From assembly GCA_031551255.1 (NCBI GenBank), contig JAVBNW010000013.1:1-56770 (forward strand): a DNA stretch of 56,770 bases, given 5' to 3'. This stretch comes from JAVBNW01 sp031551255 (lineage in GTDB: Bacteria > Bacillota > Clostridia > Christensenellales > UBA1750). The first letter of the stretch is position 1. Each line of letters begins with the position of its first letter. The notes below the pieces were generated by a model. It made no database searches, was not told the DNA's origin, and was given only the letters and a program-made list of their open reading frames with translations. Shown in pieces: positions 1 to 8,185 of this stretch. Both the position numbers and the translations under genes were made by a program.

Positions 1-137
1 GGGCAAGGAGGCGTAAGGAAGCGACCCTTCGGGATACGCCTTCGGCGTGAAATGCCTTAAGCTACGCTGACCTAAGCTCGACGCCGCCTTGCGGGAAAAG
101 ATCCGCTCGATCGCTCCGCTTTTGGGGTTGGACGACT
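1..137. repeat. Modular dispersed repeat, copy 1
   Basis: Non-coding. Positions 21-56 (a 36-nt module with the two small hairpins CCCTTCGGG and CGCCTTCGGCG) recur exactly at 52583-52618. The stretch at about 64-135 recurs, reverse-complemented and at high identity, at 8013-8077. The 8 kb copy lacks the 36-nt module, so the repeat is built of separable modules. The left edge of the window cuts the flank, so the true end is not visible. Confidence 0.7.
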
Positions 138-139
138 AT

Positions 140-173
140 AAAACTCCGGGCAGCTTACGGTGCCCGGAGTTTT
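140..173 (-). terminator. Intrinsic terminator after the RidA-like gene
   Basis: A perfect 13-bp stem (AAAACTCCGGGCA with TGCCCGGAGTTTT) and an 8-nt loop lie 29 bases past the stop of the RidA-like gene. The stem ends in a run of T on both strands, so it may work in both directions. Confidence 0.75.
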
Positions 174-201
174 GAGAATACGCCCGAAAAAACCATGCAG
201 G

Positions 202-570
202 TTATCCTTTATAAGCTATCGCATCGAGTTGAAACAAGAGCCCATCTTGCCCGCCGCGATGAGCGAACTCCGTCTGAATCGACTTTCTTGCCGGGTACTT
301 TCCACGAAACCTTTCCGCGAGTATCTTTTCCATGATGGGGATATCCCAAACATCTCTGAACAGGGCATCGAATTTGACGACCGATTCCAGCGTTAAGCCG
401 ATGGAAGTGAGTCTTTGGCTTAGATGATCAAATGCGCCGTTGATCTGGTTTTCTATCGGTTGCCCAATGTTTCCAACGCAATAACTTACAAACACAAAGT
501 CGCCCGCTTCGACCATACCGGAGGTTGCCCATTCTTCGTTTATATCGTGCCTAACTATTTCTGACATCAT
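202..570 (-). CDS. RidA/YjgF family protein (122 aa)
   Basis: Full-length small protein of the RidA (YjgF/YER057c/UK114) family, whose archetype deaminates reactive enamine/imine intermediates released by PLP enzymes. The core reads like the family: the N-terminal hydrophobic strand (GDFVFVSYCVGN), the central helix, a PAR-K-S-I segment near residue 94 matching the substrate-binding Arg region, and the final strand LFQLDAIAY. The Glu usual in that last strand is Asp here. Tandem ATG codons occur at 570 and 567; GGAGG sits 4 and 7 nt upstream respectively, so 567 is equally likely. It follows the MerR gene by 37 nt on the same strand, suggesting co-transcription. Members of this family are diverse and the exact substrate is unknown. 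Confidence 0.8.
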   Translation of the reverse strand: MMSEIVRHDINEEWATSGMVEAGDFVFVSYCVGNIGQPIENQINGAFDHLSQRLTSIGLTLESVVKFDALFRDVWDIPIMEKILAERFRGKYPARKSIQTEFAHRGGQDGLLFQLDAIAYKG

Positions 571-607
571 ACAACCTCCACGAATTCAATCGTCAGAAAA
601 CCATGGC

Positions 608-1579
608 CTACTGTCTTTTGATAGGCAACAGCAAATCGATTTGCAATGGTTCCGGATGGTTTCCGGTAATGATTCCATGATAGTTCAACGTTTCTTCAAG
701 AACCCATTCTCGGTTCGCCGTTTCTGGCGTCGATCGGCATGCCCAATCTACGGCAATATTGTTTTGTCGTTGAACCCATTGCTTTAGTAAAACCCATTCG
801 TCATATGCCCCGCAAGGAATCGTATGCGCAGCATATAAACCGCCGTGAAACTGCCGTTTTATCATAGGAGCGGGGACATGAATATCCTCCGGAACCGTCA
901 ACCACAATTCGAACCCATCATGAATCTCGCTGGCGAATTTGTGGGCAAGGACGTTGAAACGGCGTATATCCGGTTTTTGCTCGATCAGCTTGGCCGACAG
1001 GGATACAAGCGTTTCTTCCGCGGCATCCACATCGCTAGGGTCGTTGCAGTGATATGCGGCGACCGCCATCGGCGGCAGATAGAGAAAGCGTACGTCTCTT
1101 TCGGTCAATTTATCCAGTCTTTCATTCGCTCTATTTAGCCCTTCTATGGTCGTACCCTCCTTAAAATTTACTTTGGAGACCGTTAAGGAATCCACGATTT
1201 CCGATAGGCTCTCGTCGTCCAACATCCGCAATTTCGCGCCCTTGCCGCTTAAGCGCTGGGCGATGGTTTGGATTACGGACTTGATTGTCGATAAGGCGGC
1301 AATCTCGTCGTCTATTTCATATAGATTCTGTTGGAACACCTCCATGGCCAATGCTACATCTTCATCCCGCAATATCTCGGCGATTTGCTTTAGCGGGATT
1401 CTGAGCTTGCGCAAGATGACAATTTGCCGGATCCTTTTCATGGCATCTTCGCTATAGAAGCGGTAGGAACTCTCTCTTTTCTTTTCGCTGGTGATCAGCC
1501 CAATTTGCTCATAATAGCGCAACGTCCTTACGGAGATATTGAAGTGCTTGGAGACTGTGCCGATCGGTTGCAACTCCAT
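608..1579 (-). CDS. MerR-family regulator with GyrI-like effector domain (323 aa)
   Basis: Transcription regulator of the BmrR type. Residues about 4-70 form the winged-helix MerR domain (PIGTVSKHFNISVRTLRYY, then a wing ending YRFYSEDAM). Residues about 75-125 are a long helix typical of the dimerising coiled coil. Residues about 150-315 resemble the GyrI-like/effector-binding domain (GGLYAAHTIPCGAYDEWVLL). Such proteins bind small molecules and untwist a promoter with an over-long spacer. I place the start at 1579, where AAAGGAGG lies 7 nt upstream; an in-frame ATG at 1597 has no such site. It is followed by the RidA-like gene, a plausible operon partner. No MerR operator dyad was identified with confidence. 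Confidence 0.85.
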   Translation of the reverse strand: MELQPIGTVSKHFNISVRTLRYYEQIGLITSEKKRESSYRFYSEDAMKRIRQIVILRKLRIPLKQIAEILRDEDVALAMEVFQQNLYEIDDEIAALSTIKSVIQTIAQRLSGKGAKLRMLDDESLSEIVDSLTVSKVNFKEGTTIEGLNRANERLDKLTERDVRFLYLPPMAVAAYHCNDPSDVDAAEETLVSLSAKLIEQKPDIRRFNVLAHKFASEIHDGFELWLTVPEDIHVPAPMIKRQFHGGLYAAHTIPCGAYDEWVLLKQWVQRQNNIAVDWACRSTPETANREWVLEETLNYHGIITGNHPEPLQIDLLLPIKRQ

Positions 1580-1859
1580 AACGGTTCCTCCTTTCATCTT
1601 TAGTGTACAAGCTTACGCGACGTCAGAGTCAACAGGCAAAACAAAAAATGTGTCGGAGACGCCACGAGTCCTAACGCATAATTTTCTAAACCTTTCTTCG
1701 CCAGAACGATATGGAGTATTTCTCAATGAAATTATGCATCGTAATCTTGAGGCCAACATCCAGCAACGCCATGCGTTTTTCAACGGTGCATGCCGGATGG
1801 CGCAACGAGGAATGAAAATTACGCGGATGCCATCCGACATCGCCCTTGCTCCAGCCTTG

Positions 1860-2625
1860 CGTTTCGCCTTGCTTTGCAGGCATTTTCGCAGCAAGATCAC
1901 TTCGGGGATGGATCGATAGAGCGCGTGTGCAATCCCCCCGGCGATGCAGGCGCTGGTATCGCTGTCACCGCCAATGGAGATGGATTTGCGTGTGGCGCTT
2001 TCGTAATCATCCAACTCCAGAAATGCGACGATGGCGGGTGGCGCACAATAGCTTGCCCGACTATCAAACTCATAGTCGGCACGAATGCTTTTTAGCGTAA
2101 AATCGAGCTTGTAACCATACATTTGGTCGTGAATTTTCTGATGTCCTGCATGTTTGCGCCCGCGTTTGCCAAATAGACGCAGCCCGCTACCGCCTTTGCC
2201 CCTTGCATAGCCTCGCGGTGGTCATGAGTATACATACAACTTATTCCGGCCTCTTTCAAAACAGCGCTTAGCTTATCCAAGGCATATCCTATGGGCGCTG
2301 CGCGCATGGCGGCTCCGTTTCCGTAACTTTTCCGTACCGTAAGCGTTTTGCTTTTCGCCCAATCCGAAAACATTTGGCTGAAGCCGGTACCCGGAAAACG
2401 CGAATACTACTGCTTAATCCTTGCGGCGTACTCTCTCGCCGCCTGTTTTGAGCGCAACAATCCATGAACGTTTTCACAGCAAAGAAGCTTGTCCGCCACG
2501 GCGGCCGTCATCACGGCATCATCCGTAAATCTACTGTCGCGCCCAAACAACATAAAATCTTCATTTTTAACATTATGCCATTCATAAACGGAGCCAATCA
2601 CATCGCCGCAAATCGAACCGATCAT
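1860..2625 (-). pseudogene. ADP-ribosylglycohydrolase (DraG-like), broken by an amber codon and a frameshift
   Basis: Three fragments on the minus strand add up to one ADP-ribosylglycohydrolase. Residues from 2625 read MIGSICGDVIGSVYEWHN and the metal-binding FTDDAVMT. The frame stops at TAG (2407-2409), but the same frame continues straight into YSRFPGTGFSQMF and YGNGAAMRAAPIGY, the expected next blocks. Near 2120-2125 the reading frame shifts and family similarity continues (YGYKLDFTLKSIRADYEFD, then SIGGDSDTSACIAGGIAHA with the second metal motif). Similarity fades after about 1880 and the 3' end is degenerate. The enzyme would remove ADP-ribose from proteins or small molecules. Two separate lesions argue for a pseudogene rather than recoding. 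The 3' limit is approximate. Confidence 0.8.
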
Positions 2626-2706
2626 GGATGCATCCCCTACAAATCATCCTTGCTATGAAAATAGTAGATGCCTACGCTTAGAACGCTTTTGGCAAGGACG
2701 ATGCCT

Positions 2707-3642
2707 TCACCACATGGCCAACAACGCCTTTCGGTATGCGTCCTTTGCGATCTCGTAAAATTCGTCGCTCACCGCCGCAAACGCCTCCATCATGACGCCG
2801 CTGTTGATCTCAAGCACTAGCGATTGGCGGGTAGACTCGTGATCGACGTCAACGATATCGACCGACGCAAACCGGACGCCGCAGGCCGCTGCCGCGTCCA
2901 CCGCCAGCTTTTCCAGCCTTTTCGCTATCGGGCTTGACAAATCCACAAGCTTAGGCGCCGCCCCCCTGCCCAAATTGTGCATCCAGCCGACGCTCACGTT
3001 TTCTCCCCGCGCAAGGACTTGCTCCGCCGCCAAAAGTTCCCCCTCGTGGGTGGGGTATTTTTCCGCCACGAGCACGGCTATGGTCGAGTGCCCATCGCCG
3101 GTAACAAACGGCAACTTTTTTTCGTATATCACAAGCGCCCGCCCATGAAGCAGCACGACGCGGTGCTCCGAATGTATATCGTAATATCGGCACACCGCCA
3201 TGCTTCGGTTCGAAGAGAAAATTTGCGCCGTCGCGTTTTCAAGGGCCGCGAGGCTGTCTACGCGGTATATTTGATTGCCCCCGGTCCCCTCATTGGGCTT
3301 TAGCACCAGCATTCGTTCGCTTTTGAGCATGCCGGCCAATTCCATCCAGTTTCCATGTCCGCCCGTATACTTATGGCCGGACGGATGCATGAAAAAGCGA
3401 TGGTGCACACAGGGTACCCCGCAACCAGCTATCAACGCGGATGCCGCCGCCTTATCCGTGCATACGGCGGCGGATGTCGCCGAATTCAAGGGAAATCCAT
3501 ACCCGAACACCACCCGGCTTTCGCCGTTTTTCATCAGCCTAAATACCCAATCATGCGAAAAAGATTGATATTCGATTTCGTATTCACAGCAAACCTCGCG
3601 TAGGATGCGCACAAGTGCGCGTTCGCTATTTTTCATGAGCAT
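2707..3642 (-). CDS. ATP-grasp domain protein (about 311 aa)
   Basis: Carboxylate-amine ligase fold of the RimK/cyanophycin-synthetase type. Visible parts: a segment binding the nucleotide (MLVLKPNEGTGGNQIYRV), the B-domain, and the C-terminal metal-binding end (ASVDIVDVD followed by LVLEINSGVMMEAF, where Glu and Asn ligate Mg). The substrate is unknown. The open frame runs upstream to an ATG at 3801, but those extra codons read through the glmS terminator hairpin (3732-3768) and look non-conserved; the recognisable protein begins around MKNSERALVRILREVCC. I therefore favour ATG 3642 or 3636, though neither has a strong ribosome binding site. It is on the same strand as glmS but downstream of its terminator. 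Confidence 0.7.
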   Translation of the reverse strand: MLMKNSERALVRILREVCCEYEIEYQSFSHDWVFRLMKNGESRVVFGYGFPLNSATSAAVCTDKAAASALIAGCGVPCVHHRFFMHPSGHKYTGGHGNWMELAGMLKSERMLVLKPNEGTGGNQIYRVDSLAALENATAQIFSSNRSMAVCRYYDIHSEHRVVLLHGRALVIYEKKLPFVTGDGHSTIAVLVAEKYPTHEGELLAAEQVLARGENVSVGWMHNLGRGAAPKLVDLSSPIAKRLEKLAVDAAAACGVRFASVDIVDVDHESTRQSLVLEINSGVMMEAFAAVSDEFYEIAKDAYRKALLAMW

Positions 3643-3731
3643 CGCCAACTTTCGCTTTGCGTTTTTATCGTCGCCGAGCCCCAAGATGAGAAGGTTCGGG
3701 CGGCCGGTTTCTCGCCAGTCAAAATCATAAC

Positions 3732-3768
3732 ATAAAACCGCAGCCGGCGATATCGACTGCGGTTTTAT
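3732..3768 (-). terminator. Intrinsic terminator of glmS
   Basis: Perfect 11-bp stem ATAAAACCGCA / TGCGGTTTTAT with a 15-nt loop, about 70 nt past the glmS stop. The T-rich end of the stem gives a U-tract on the minus-strand transcript. Its position inside the longest possible ATP-grasp reading frame argues that the ATP-grasp gene starts later. Confidence 0.65.
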
Positions 3769-3840
3769 TGCGCTTTTTCCGGCAATGGAGGTTTTGTTCA
3801 TACCCTCTGCGCGCCTTTACGCAAGCTTAGTTTTAGCGCG

Positions 3841-5661
3841 TCACTCCACCGTGACGGATTTGGCCAGGTTGCGCGGCTTGTCGACGTCGCAGCCGCGCTC
3901 AACGGCGATATGGTACGCGAATAGCTGCAAAATCACCACTGACAGAAGCGGCATAAAAAGATCATCCGCCTCGGGCAACCTAATGATATCGTCGTACAAA
4001 TCCGGATCCACATCAGCTCCGTGCGAGGCGACGATGAGCACCTGGGCACCGCGCGAGCGCACCTCTTTTACGTTGCTGACGATCTTCGCATGTAGATGGG
4101 CCTGCGTGGCCAGCGCGACCACCGGCACGCCCTCGGTAATCAGCGAAATGGTGCCGTGCTTAAGCTCGCCCGCCGCATAAGCCTCGGAATGTATGTAGGA
4201 AATCTCCTTAAGCTTGAGCGAGCCTTCCAGCGCCATAGCGTAGTCGAGCCCGCGCCCTAAGTAAAACAGGCTATGCGCCGTGCTGTAGCGCGGCGCGAGC
4301 GCGGCGATGGCGTCGGCGTTCGCGAGGGCTTCGCGCGTCTTTTCCGCCGCGTTGAGCAAGCCCTTCGTAAGCTCCGTTGCGGCCGCGCGGTCGAGCCTTT
4401 CCTGAGCAAGCCCAAAGGAGATGGCGATCAGGTATAGCATGCCGATCTGTACCGAATACGCCTTCGTGCTCGCCACGGCGATCTCCGGCCCGGCATAGGT
4501 GTGCAGCACGTTGCCCGCCTCGCGGGCGATCGAAGAGCCGATGACGTTGACGATCGCCATCGTGTCGATGCCCTGCGCTTTGGCAAGCCTAAGCGCCGCC
4601 AGCGTGTCGGCCGTTTCGCCGGATTGGGAGATAACGATCACCAGCGAGTTTTCCGCAAACCTTGGGTCGCGATAGCGGAATTCCGACGCAAGGTCTACCT
4701 CGACAGGCACCCGCGCCAGCTTTTCGATGAGCGCCTTTCCGATGATGCCCGCGTGATATGCGGTGCCGCACGCGACAATGTACACGTGCCCGTACTTTTC
4801 GAAAAAATCCTCCGGCAACCCGTCGGCGCTGAAATCCGGCAGATTGCCCGCGATGCGCGGGTGGACGGTATCCGCGAGCGCCTTGGGTTGCTCGAAGATC
4901 TCCTTGATCATAAAATGCGCATAGCCGCTCTTTTGCGCCTGGGCGATGTCCCAATGCGCGGTGAGCCTCTCCTTGTGAACCGGCTTTCCATCCACGCCGA
5001 ACACTTCGACGGATTCGGGCTTCACGACGGCAATTTCACCCTCATCGAGCAGATAGTAATCGCGGGTGTGCTGCAAAATGGCGGGCACATCCGATGCGAT
5101 ATAGTTGCCCTGCGCGCCGAGCCCCACGATCAGCGGGCTATCCTTGCGCACCGCGTAGATCGCGCCGGGGTGGTCGGCAAAGAGCATGCCCAGCGCATAA
5201 GAGCCTTCCAGCTCCTTCATCGCCGCGCGTATCGCGACAACAGGATCGCCGCGGTAGTAATAGTCGATCAGTTTGAGCGCGCATTCGGTATCGGTTTGGG
5301 AGACAAACGAATACCCCTTTTCCGTTAAAAAGCGCTTGATCGAAAGATAGTTTTCGATGATGCCGTTGTGCACGAGGGAAAGCTTTTCGGTTTCATGCGG
5401 GTGAGAGTTTATATCCGAGGGCTCGCCGTGCGTCGCCCAGCGGGTGTGGCCGATGCCACAAGTCCCCTCGGGCTTGCCGACCGATTCGATCTTCGTCTGC
5501 AAATCCTCCAAGCGGCCCTTCGCCTTAACCGTTGTAATGCCCCTACCTGAAAACACCGAGATGCCCGCCGAATCGTAGCCGCGGTAGGCGAGGTTGGAAA
5601 GGCCGTCAAGCAAAATATCGGCGGCCTGGCGGGCGCCGGTAAAACCAACGATTCCACACAT
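3841..5661 (-). CDS. glmS: Glutamine--fructose-6-phosphate aminotransferase (isomerizing), 606 aa
   Basis: Makes glucosamine-6-phosphate from fructose-6-phosphate and glutamine, the entry to peptidoglycan precursor synthesis; cytosolic homodimer. The protein begins MCGIVGFTG with the N-terminal nucleophile Cys2 of a class-II glutamine amidotransferase (residues about 1-220; RGYDSAGI, GHTRWATHG, and the oxyanion region HNGIIENY). Two SIS domains follow (about 280-600; SQSGETADTL, AGPEIAVASTKAY, SEAYAAGELKHG), ending in the conserved PRNLAKSVTVE tail. Length is normal for the family. AGGAG lies upstream of the ATG. Expression is probably feedback-controlled by the glmS ribozyme in the leader (5704-5845), which is cleaved when the product accumulates. 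Confidence 0.98.
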   Translation of the reverse strand: MCGIVGFTGARQAADILLDGLSNLAYRGYDSAGISVFSGRGITTVKAKGRLEDLQTKIESVGKPEGTCGIGHTRWATHGEPSDINSHPHETEKLSLVHNGIIENYLSIKRFLTEKGYSFVSQTDTECALKLIDYYYRGDPVVAIRAAMKELEGSYALGMLFADHPGAIYAVRKDSPLIVGLGAQGNYIASDVPAILQHTRDYYLLDEGEIAVVKPESVEVFGVDGKPVHKERLTAHWDIAQAQKSGYAHFMIKEIFEQPKALADTVHPRIAGNLPDFSADGLPEDFFEKYGHVYIVACGTAYHAGIIGKALIEKLARVPVEVDLASEFRYRDPRFAENSLVIVISQSGETADTLAALRLAKAQGIDTMAIVNVIGSSIAREAGNVLHTYAGPEIAVASTKAYSVQIGMLYLIAISFGLAQERLDRAAATELTKGLLNAAEKTREALANADAIAALAPRYSTAHSLFYLGRGLDYAMALEGSLKLKEISYIHSEAYAAGELKHGTISLITEGVPVVALATQAHLHAKIVSNVKEVRSRGAQVLIVASHGADVDPDLYDDIIRLPEADDLFMPLLSVVILQLFAYHIAVERGCDVDKPRNLAKSVTVE

Positions 5662-5703
5662 AAGGGATTCTCCTATCTTCCTGAAAACATTTTACATTTT
5701 ATT

Positions 5704-5845
5704 GCCCACGAGCCGGAATTTGTCGGGCGGTTATCCGCCAATTTGCCCGGCTCTGACGCTTTGGGCGAAGCGGAGGGGCATCCGCCGAAATTTTCGATAC
5801 TCCCCTCACCTCGTCAGCCGCACAAAGTGCGGCGCTGGCGCTTTT
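5704..5845 (-). ncRNA. glmS ribozyme-riboswitch (GlcN6P-activated self-cleaving RNA)
   Basis: The minus-strand leader of glmS matches the catalytic core of this Rfam family as I know it. Reading 5' to 3' on the minus strand: AAAAGCGCCAG with the scissile bond between A (5842) and G (5841); a hairpin GCCGCAC-ttt-GTGCGGC; the core GACGAGGTGAGGGG; then TATCGAAAATTTTCGGCGG and ATGCCCCTC, which fold into the P2/P3 pseudoknot region; and a closing long stem GAGCCGG (5747-5753 as read) with CCGGCTC (5710-5716) enclosing GGCGG-ATAA-CCGCC. It ends about 40 nt before the glmS start. In known members GlcN6P is a cofactor of cleavage, and the cleaved mRNA is degraded by RNase J. The assignment rests on sequence pattern; no covariance search was run. 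Confidence 0.93.
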
Positions 5846-5879
5846 GCACCCTGGACGCGCATCCGGCCCGCTTGAGGCG

Positions 5880-6211
5880 ATGCGCCGGAAAACTCAAGTT
5901 ACAACCCTCCTTTCCTGGCGTTCCGACAGGGTTAGGATTTAGGATTCGTCAGGGAATTTTTTCCGTCCGGCGAGGAGGCGAAGCGAGGCCGTAGCTACGC
6001 CGAGTAGAGAATGACGAAGCCGGATAGGAAAAGACCCGCTCGGAAACTAAAGTATAATCCTGTCAGATCACTAGCCGTCGGTCTTCATCACCCCCTTTCT
6101 GAACATTGTACGCATCTACTGTGCCCGTTGCTGTTAAAACTTATCGAACGGCGAAAAAGTGTCGCGCAATGTCGCGCATTCCATAGCATGATGGAGACGG
6201 AGGTGGAACCT
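5880..6211. other. Intergenic region between divergent glmS and a small plus-strand gene
   Basis: About 330 bases without a convincing gene. Positions about 5950-6003 (T-run, then GGCGAGGAGGCGAAGCGAGG and CGTAGCTACG) resemble, distantly, the modular repeat at 8013-8077. A TATAAT lies at 6053-6058 on the plus strand but has no good -35 partner; the same spot reads TATACT on the minus strand and could serve glmS. The glmS promoter must lie here, upstream of the ribozyme. Confidence 0.3.
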
Positions 6212-6481
6212 ATGACGTGGGATCGCGGCGACAAAACTCTTTGGAGGCTGGATCTTCTCGATGAAACCATCGAAAAACTTATCGCGGCGCAAATCGCGCT
6301 GCGCCTGATGGGCGGCGCGTGGGCGCAGGATTTCCTTGCGCTACGCGATATGCTTACTTCCCTGACGCGCGAGCGAGATGCGCTCGCGGCGCGGGCGATA
6401 AAAGGCGCCGGAGCGGAAACGGAAGCCGCGCTTGATGAGCTTCGCGCGGGCATTATCGAGCAATTGCGGCTGGAGCGATAA
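6212..6481 (+). CDS. Small helical protein of unknown function (89 aa)
   Basis: I do not recognise the family. The start at 6212 is decided by GGAGGT (6199-6204) seven bases upstream; a longer frame from 6011 reads through intergenic sequence and lacks such a site. The protein is rich in Leu, Ala, Arg and Glu, with heptad-like spacing (LWRLDLLDETIEKLIAAQIA, later LRDMLTSLTRERDALAARA) that predicts two or three long helices, perhaps a coiled coil. No signal peptide, membrane segment or metal motif is visible. It converges on the polysaccharide deacetylase gene, ending 28 bases from that gene's stop. Confidence 0.6.
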   Translation: MTWDRGDKTLWRLDLLDETIEKLIAAQIALRLMGGAWAQDFLALRDMLTSLTRERDALAARAIKGAGAETEAALDELRAGIIEQLRLER

Positions 6482-6509
6482 AGGGCTTGGCAGGCGGGTT
6501 GCGTATCTC

Positions 6510-7295
6510 TCAGCCGTCGCCCGCCCTTTGTATGCCCAGCGTATCGACGGTGTACGGCTTGGTAAGCATGAGCTCGGACAGGGGCACGATTTCATAGCCC
6601 TGCTCTATAGCTCCCCCAAGGATGCGCGCAAGCGCGGGCACAATGCCCTTTGAATTCGTATGTAAAAGCACGATGCCCCCGGGATGCAGGCCCTTGAGCA
6701 CCCGCTGCGCGACGACATCCTCGCCCTCGCCGCGCCAGTCGATCGAATCGATGGACCACTGCACGGCTTCGTACCCAAGGCCGCGCGCGGCGCTTATCAC
6801 GGCGTCGTTGTATTCTCCGTACGGCGCGCGAAACAGCGTTGGCGCAGCGCCGGCAAGCGCGGCGATCTTTTGGCCTGCGGAGGCGATATCCTTAGCTATG
6901 GCATCCTTGCTCATATTGTTCATATGCGGGTGCGCGTCGGAGTGATTCTCCACCGCGTGGCCCCGGGCGGCGATCGCCGCGAGCGCGTCTGGATAACGAT
7001 CCGCCCAACTGCCCAGCACAAAAAACGTTGCCGAAACATCCGCGTCGTCAAGGGCGTCCAAGATACCGGGAATGTCCTCGTCTCCATCCGCGGCGTTGAG
7101 CGTGACGCTGATCGCCTTTTTTTGCGTATCGACGCTGTACACCGGCACGAGCTTGCCTCTGTCCGCCGCTGCCGGACGCGAGGAATTGCTCATCAACAAC
7201 GCCGCCACCACAATGGCCGCCAGCAAGGCCAACCCCAATGCAACCGCCAGAACATATTTCTTTTTCTTTCCGGCCTGAAGTACCACAATACGCAT
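6510..7295 (-). CDS. Membrane-anchored polysaccharide deacetylase (NodB homology), 261 aa
   Basis: Residues about 10-36 form one N-terminal membrane anchor after a Lys-rich start, so the catalytic domain should face outside. The NodB domain (about 60-250) has the metal-binding pair H118 and H122 in ENHSDAHPHM, the RAPYGEYND block (about 156-164), WSIDSIDW, and the final IVLLHTN with its His. Family members remove N-acetyl groups from peptidoglycan or chitin-like polymers. Odd point: the first motif, normally TFD with the catalytic-base Asp, reads VTLNAADGDED, with Asn67 in that place. The enzyme may be inactive, use Asp70 instead, or have altered chemistry. The start at 7295 has GGGGGT about 6 nt upstream; an ATG at 7319 has none. 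Confidence 0.85.
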   Translation of the reverse strand: MRIVVLQAGKKKKYVLAVALGLALLAAIVVAALLMSNSSRPAAADRGKLVPVYSVDTQKKAISVTLNAADGDEDIPGILDALDDADVSATFFVLGSWADRYPDALAAIAARGHAVENHSDAHPHMNNMSKDAIAKDIASAGQKIAALAGAAPTLFRAPYGEYNDAVISAARGLGYEAVQWSIDSIDWRGEGEDVVAQRVLKGLHPGGIVLLHTNSKGIVPALARILGGAIEQGYEIVPLSELMLTKPYTVDTLGIQRAGDG

Positions 7296-7410
7296 AGTCG
7301 CACCCCCATGCGGATGCATATGCGGGGGAGAAGGCCGGTATGCGGCCGGACGACCGCGCCTCCATGCAGCGCCGAAACCTTTTAGCGCGCTTTGCGGCGC
7401 TTGAGAAAAG

Positions 7411-7914
7411 CTAGCGGTATTCGATCACCTCGTCCGCCTGCTTGCGCGGCCGCAAGGCGGGCGATTCGGCGGGGTAGCCAAGCGGGGTAATCGCCACGAT
7501 GCTTATATCGTCCTCAAGCCCGAGCGCGTCGCGCATCTTATCCTCGCGATAGCTGGCCATCCAACAGGTGCCCAGGCCGAGCTCCCACGCCTGAAGCATC
7601 GCGCATGTGGTGGCGATGGATACGTCGATGCTGTCGGCCCTATGGCCGTTGGTCATCACGCCCTGCTTTGTGCCGCACGCCACGAGGATGACCGGGGCCT
7701 GGGCGAGCCAGTCGGGCGAGCCGAGCGTCGCCGCGCATACGCGGGCGCGGGCCTTAGAATCGCTCACGGCGATGAGCTTCCAGTTTTGCGAATTGCGGGC
7801 GGAAGGGGCAGTCCGAAAGGCCTCGCACACTGCGGCGAGCTTTTCGCTTTCGATGGGAGCGGAGGCATACCCCCTGATGCTTCTGCGGTTTTTTACGGCT
7901 TCCATAACGGTCAC
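7411..7914 (-). CDS. Nitroreductase-family flavoprotein (167 aa)
   Basis: Short FMN-dependent nitroreductase fold. Typical blocks: RRSIRGYASAPI near the N-terminus (FMN phosphate-binding Arg), APSARNSQNWKLIAV (the substrate/FMN loop), then the dimer-core helix with MLQAWELGLGTCWMAS, and the C-terminal ITPLGYPAE segment. Family members reduce nitro groups, quinones or flavins with NAD(P)H; the physiological substrate cannot be told from sequence. The start is GTG at 7914 with AGGTGG seven bases upstream; the ATG at 7905 is too far from it. A second, distinct member of the family lies at 15114-15611. Confidence 0.88.
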   Translation of the reverse strand: MTVMEAVKNRRSIRGYASAPIESEKLAAVCEAFRTAPSARNSQNWKLIAVSDSKARARVCAATLGSPDWLAQAPVILVACGTKQGVMTNGHRADSIDVSIATTCAMLQAWELGLGTCWMASYREDKMRDALGLEDDISIVAITPLGYPAESPALRPRKQADEVIEYR

Positions 7915-8010
7915 GGCAAATCCACCTTTCTCTAATTACGTCTCTTTGATCATATCATAGGAAAACAAGGCGCGCTATAAAATCAACGGCGCATATGGTA
8001 TAGTATAGTT

Positions 8011-8110
8011 GCCTAACCCCAAAAGCAGAGCATGCGAGCGGATTTTTTCCCGCATGGCGGCGTCGAGCTTCAATCAGCGTTGCTGCCGGCCACGCCTCCT
8101 TCCGCCTCCT
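8011..8110. repeat. Modular dispersed repeat, copy 2 (inverted relative to copy 1)
   Basis: Aligned with the reverse complement of positions 64-137, this segment is about four-fifths identical across some 70 bases, including the blocks AACCCCAAAAGC, GAGCGGAT, TTTTCCCGCA and GGCGGCGTCGAGCTT. It lacks the 36-nt hairpin module of copy 1, but regains similarity at GCCTCCTTGCCC (about 8105). It occupies most of the gap upstream of the sortase gene. Confidence 0.65.
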
Positions 8111-8185
8111 TGCCCTGCAAAAAGCTCCCGCTCGTCTGCCCCGTTTTTGAAGTCGGCCGACCATACTTTCATCGGAGGTGGGCGC

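Noticed and set aside
4501..5328. 275-codon plus-strand frame
   Set aside because: Fully antisense to glmS, Arg/His-rich, no ribosome binding site.
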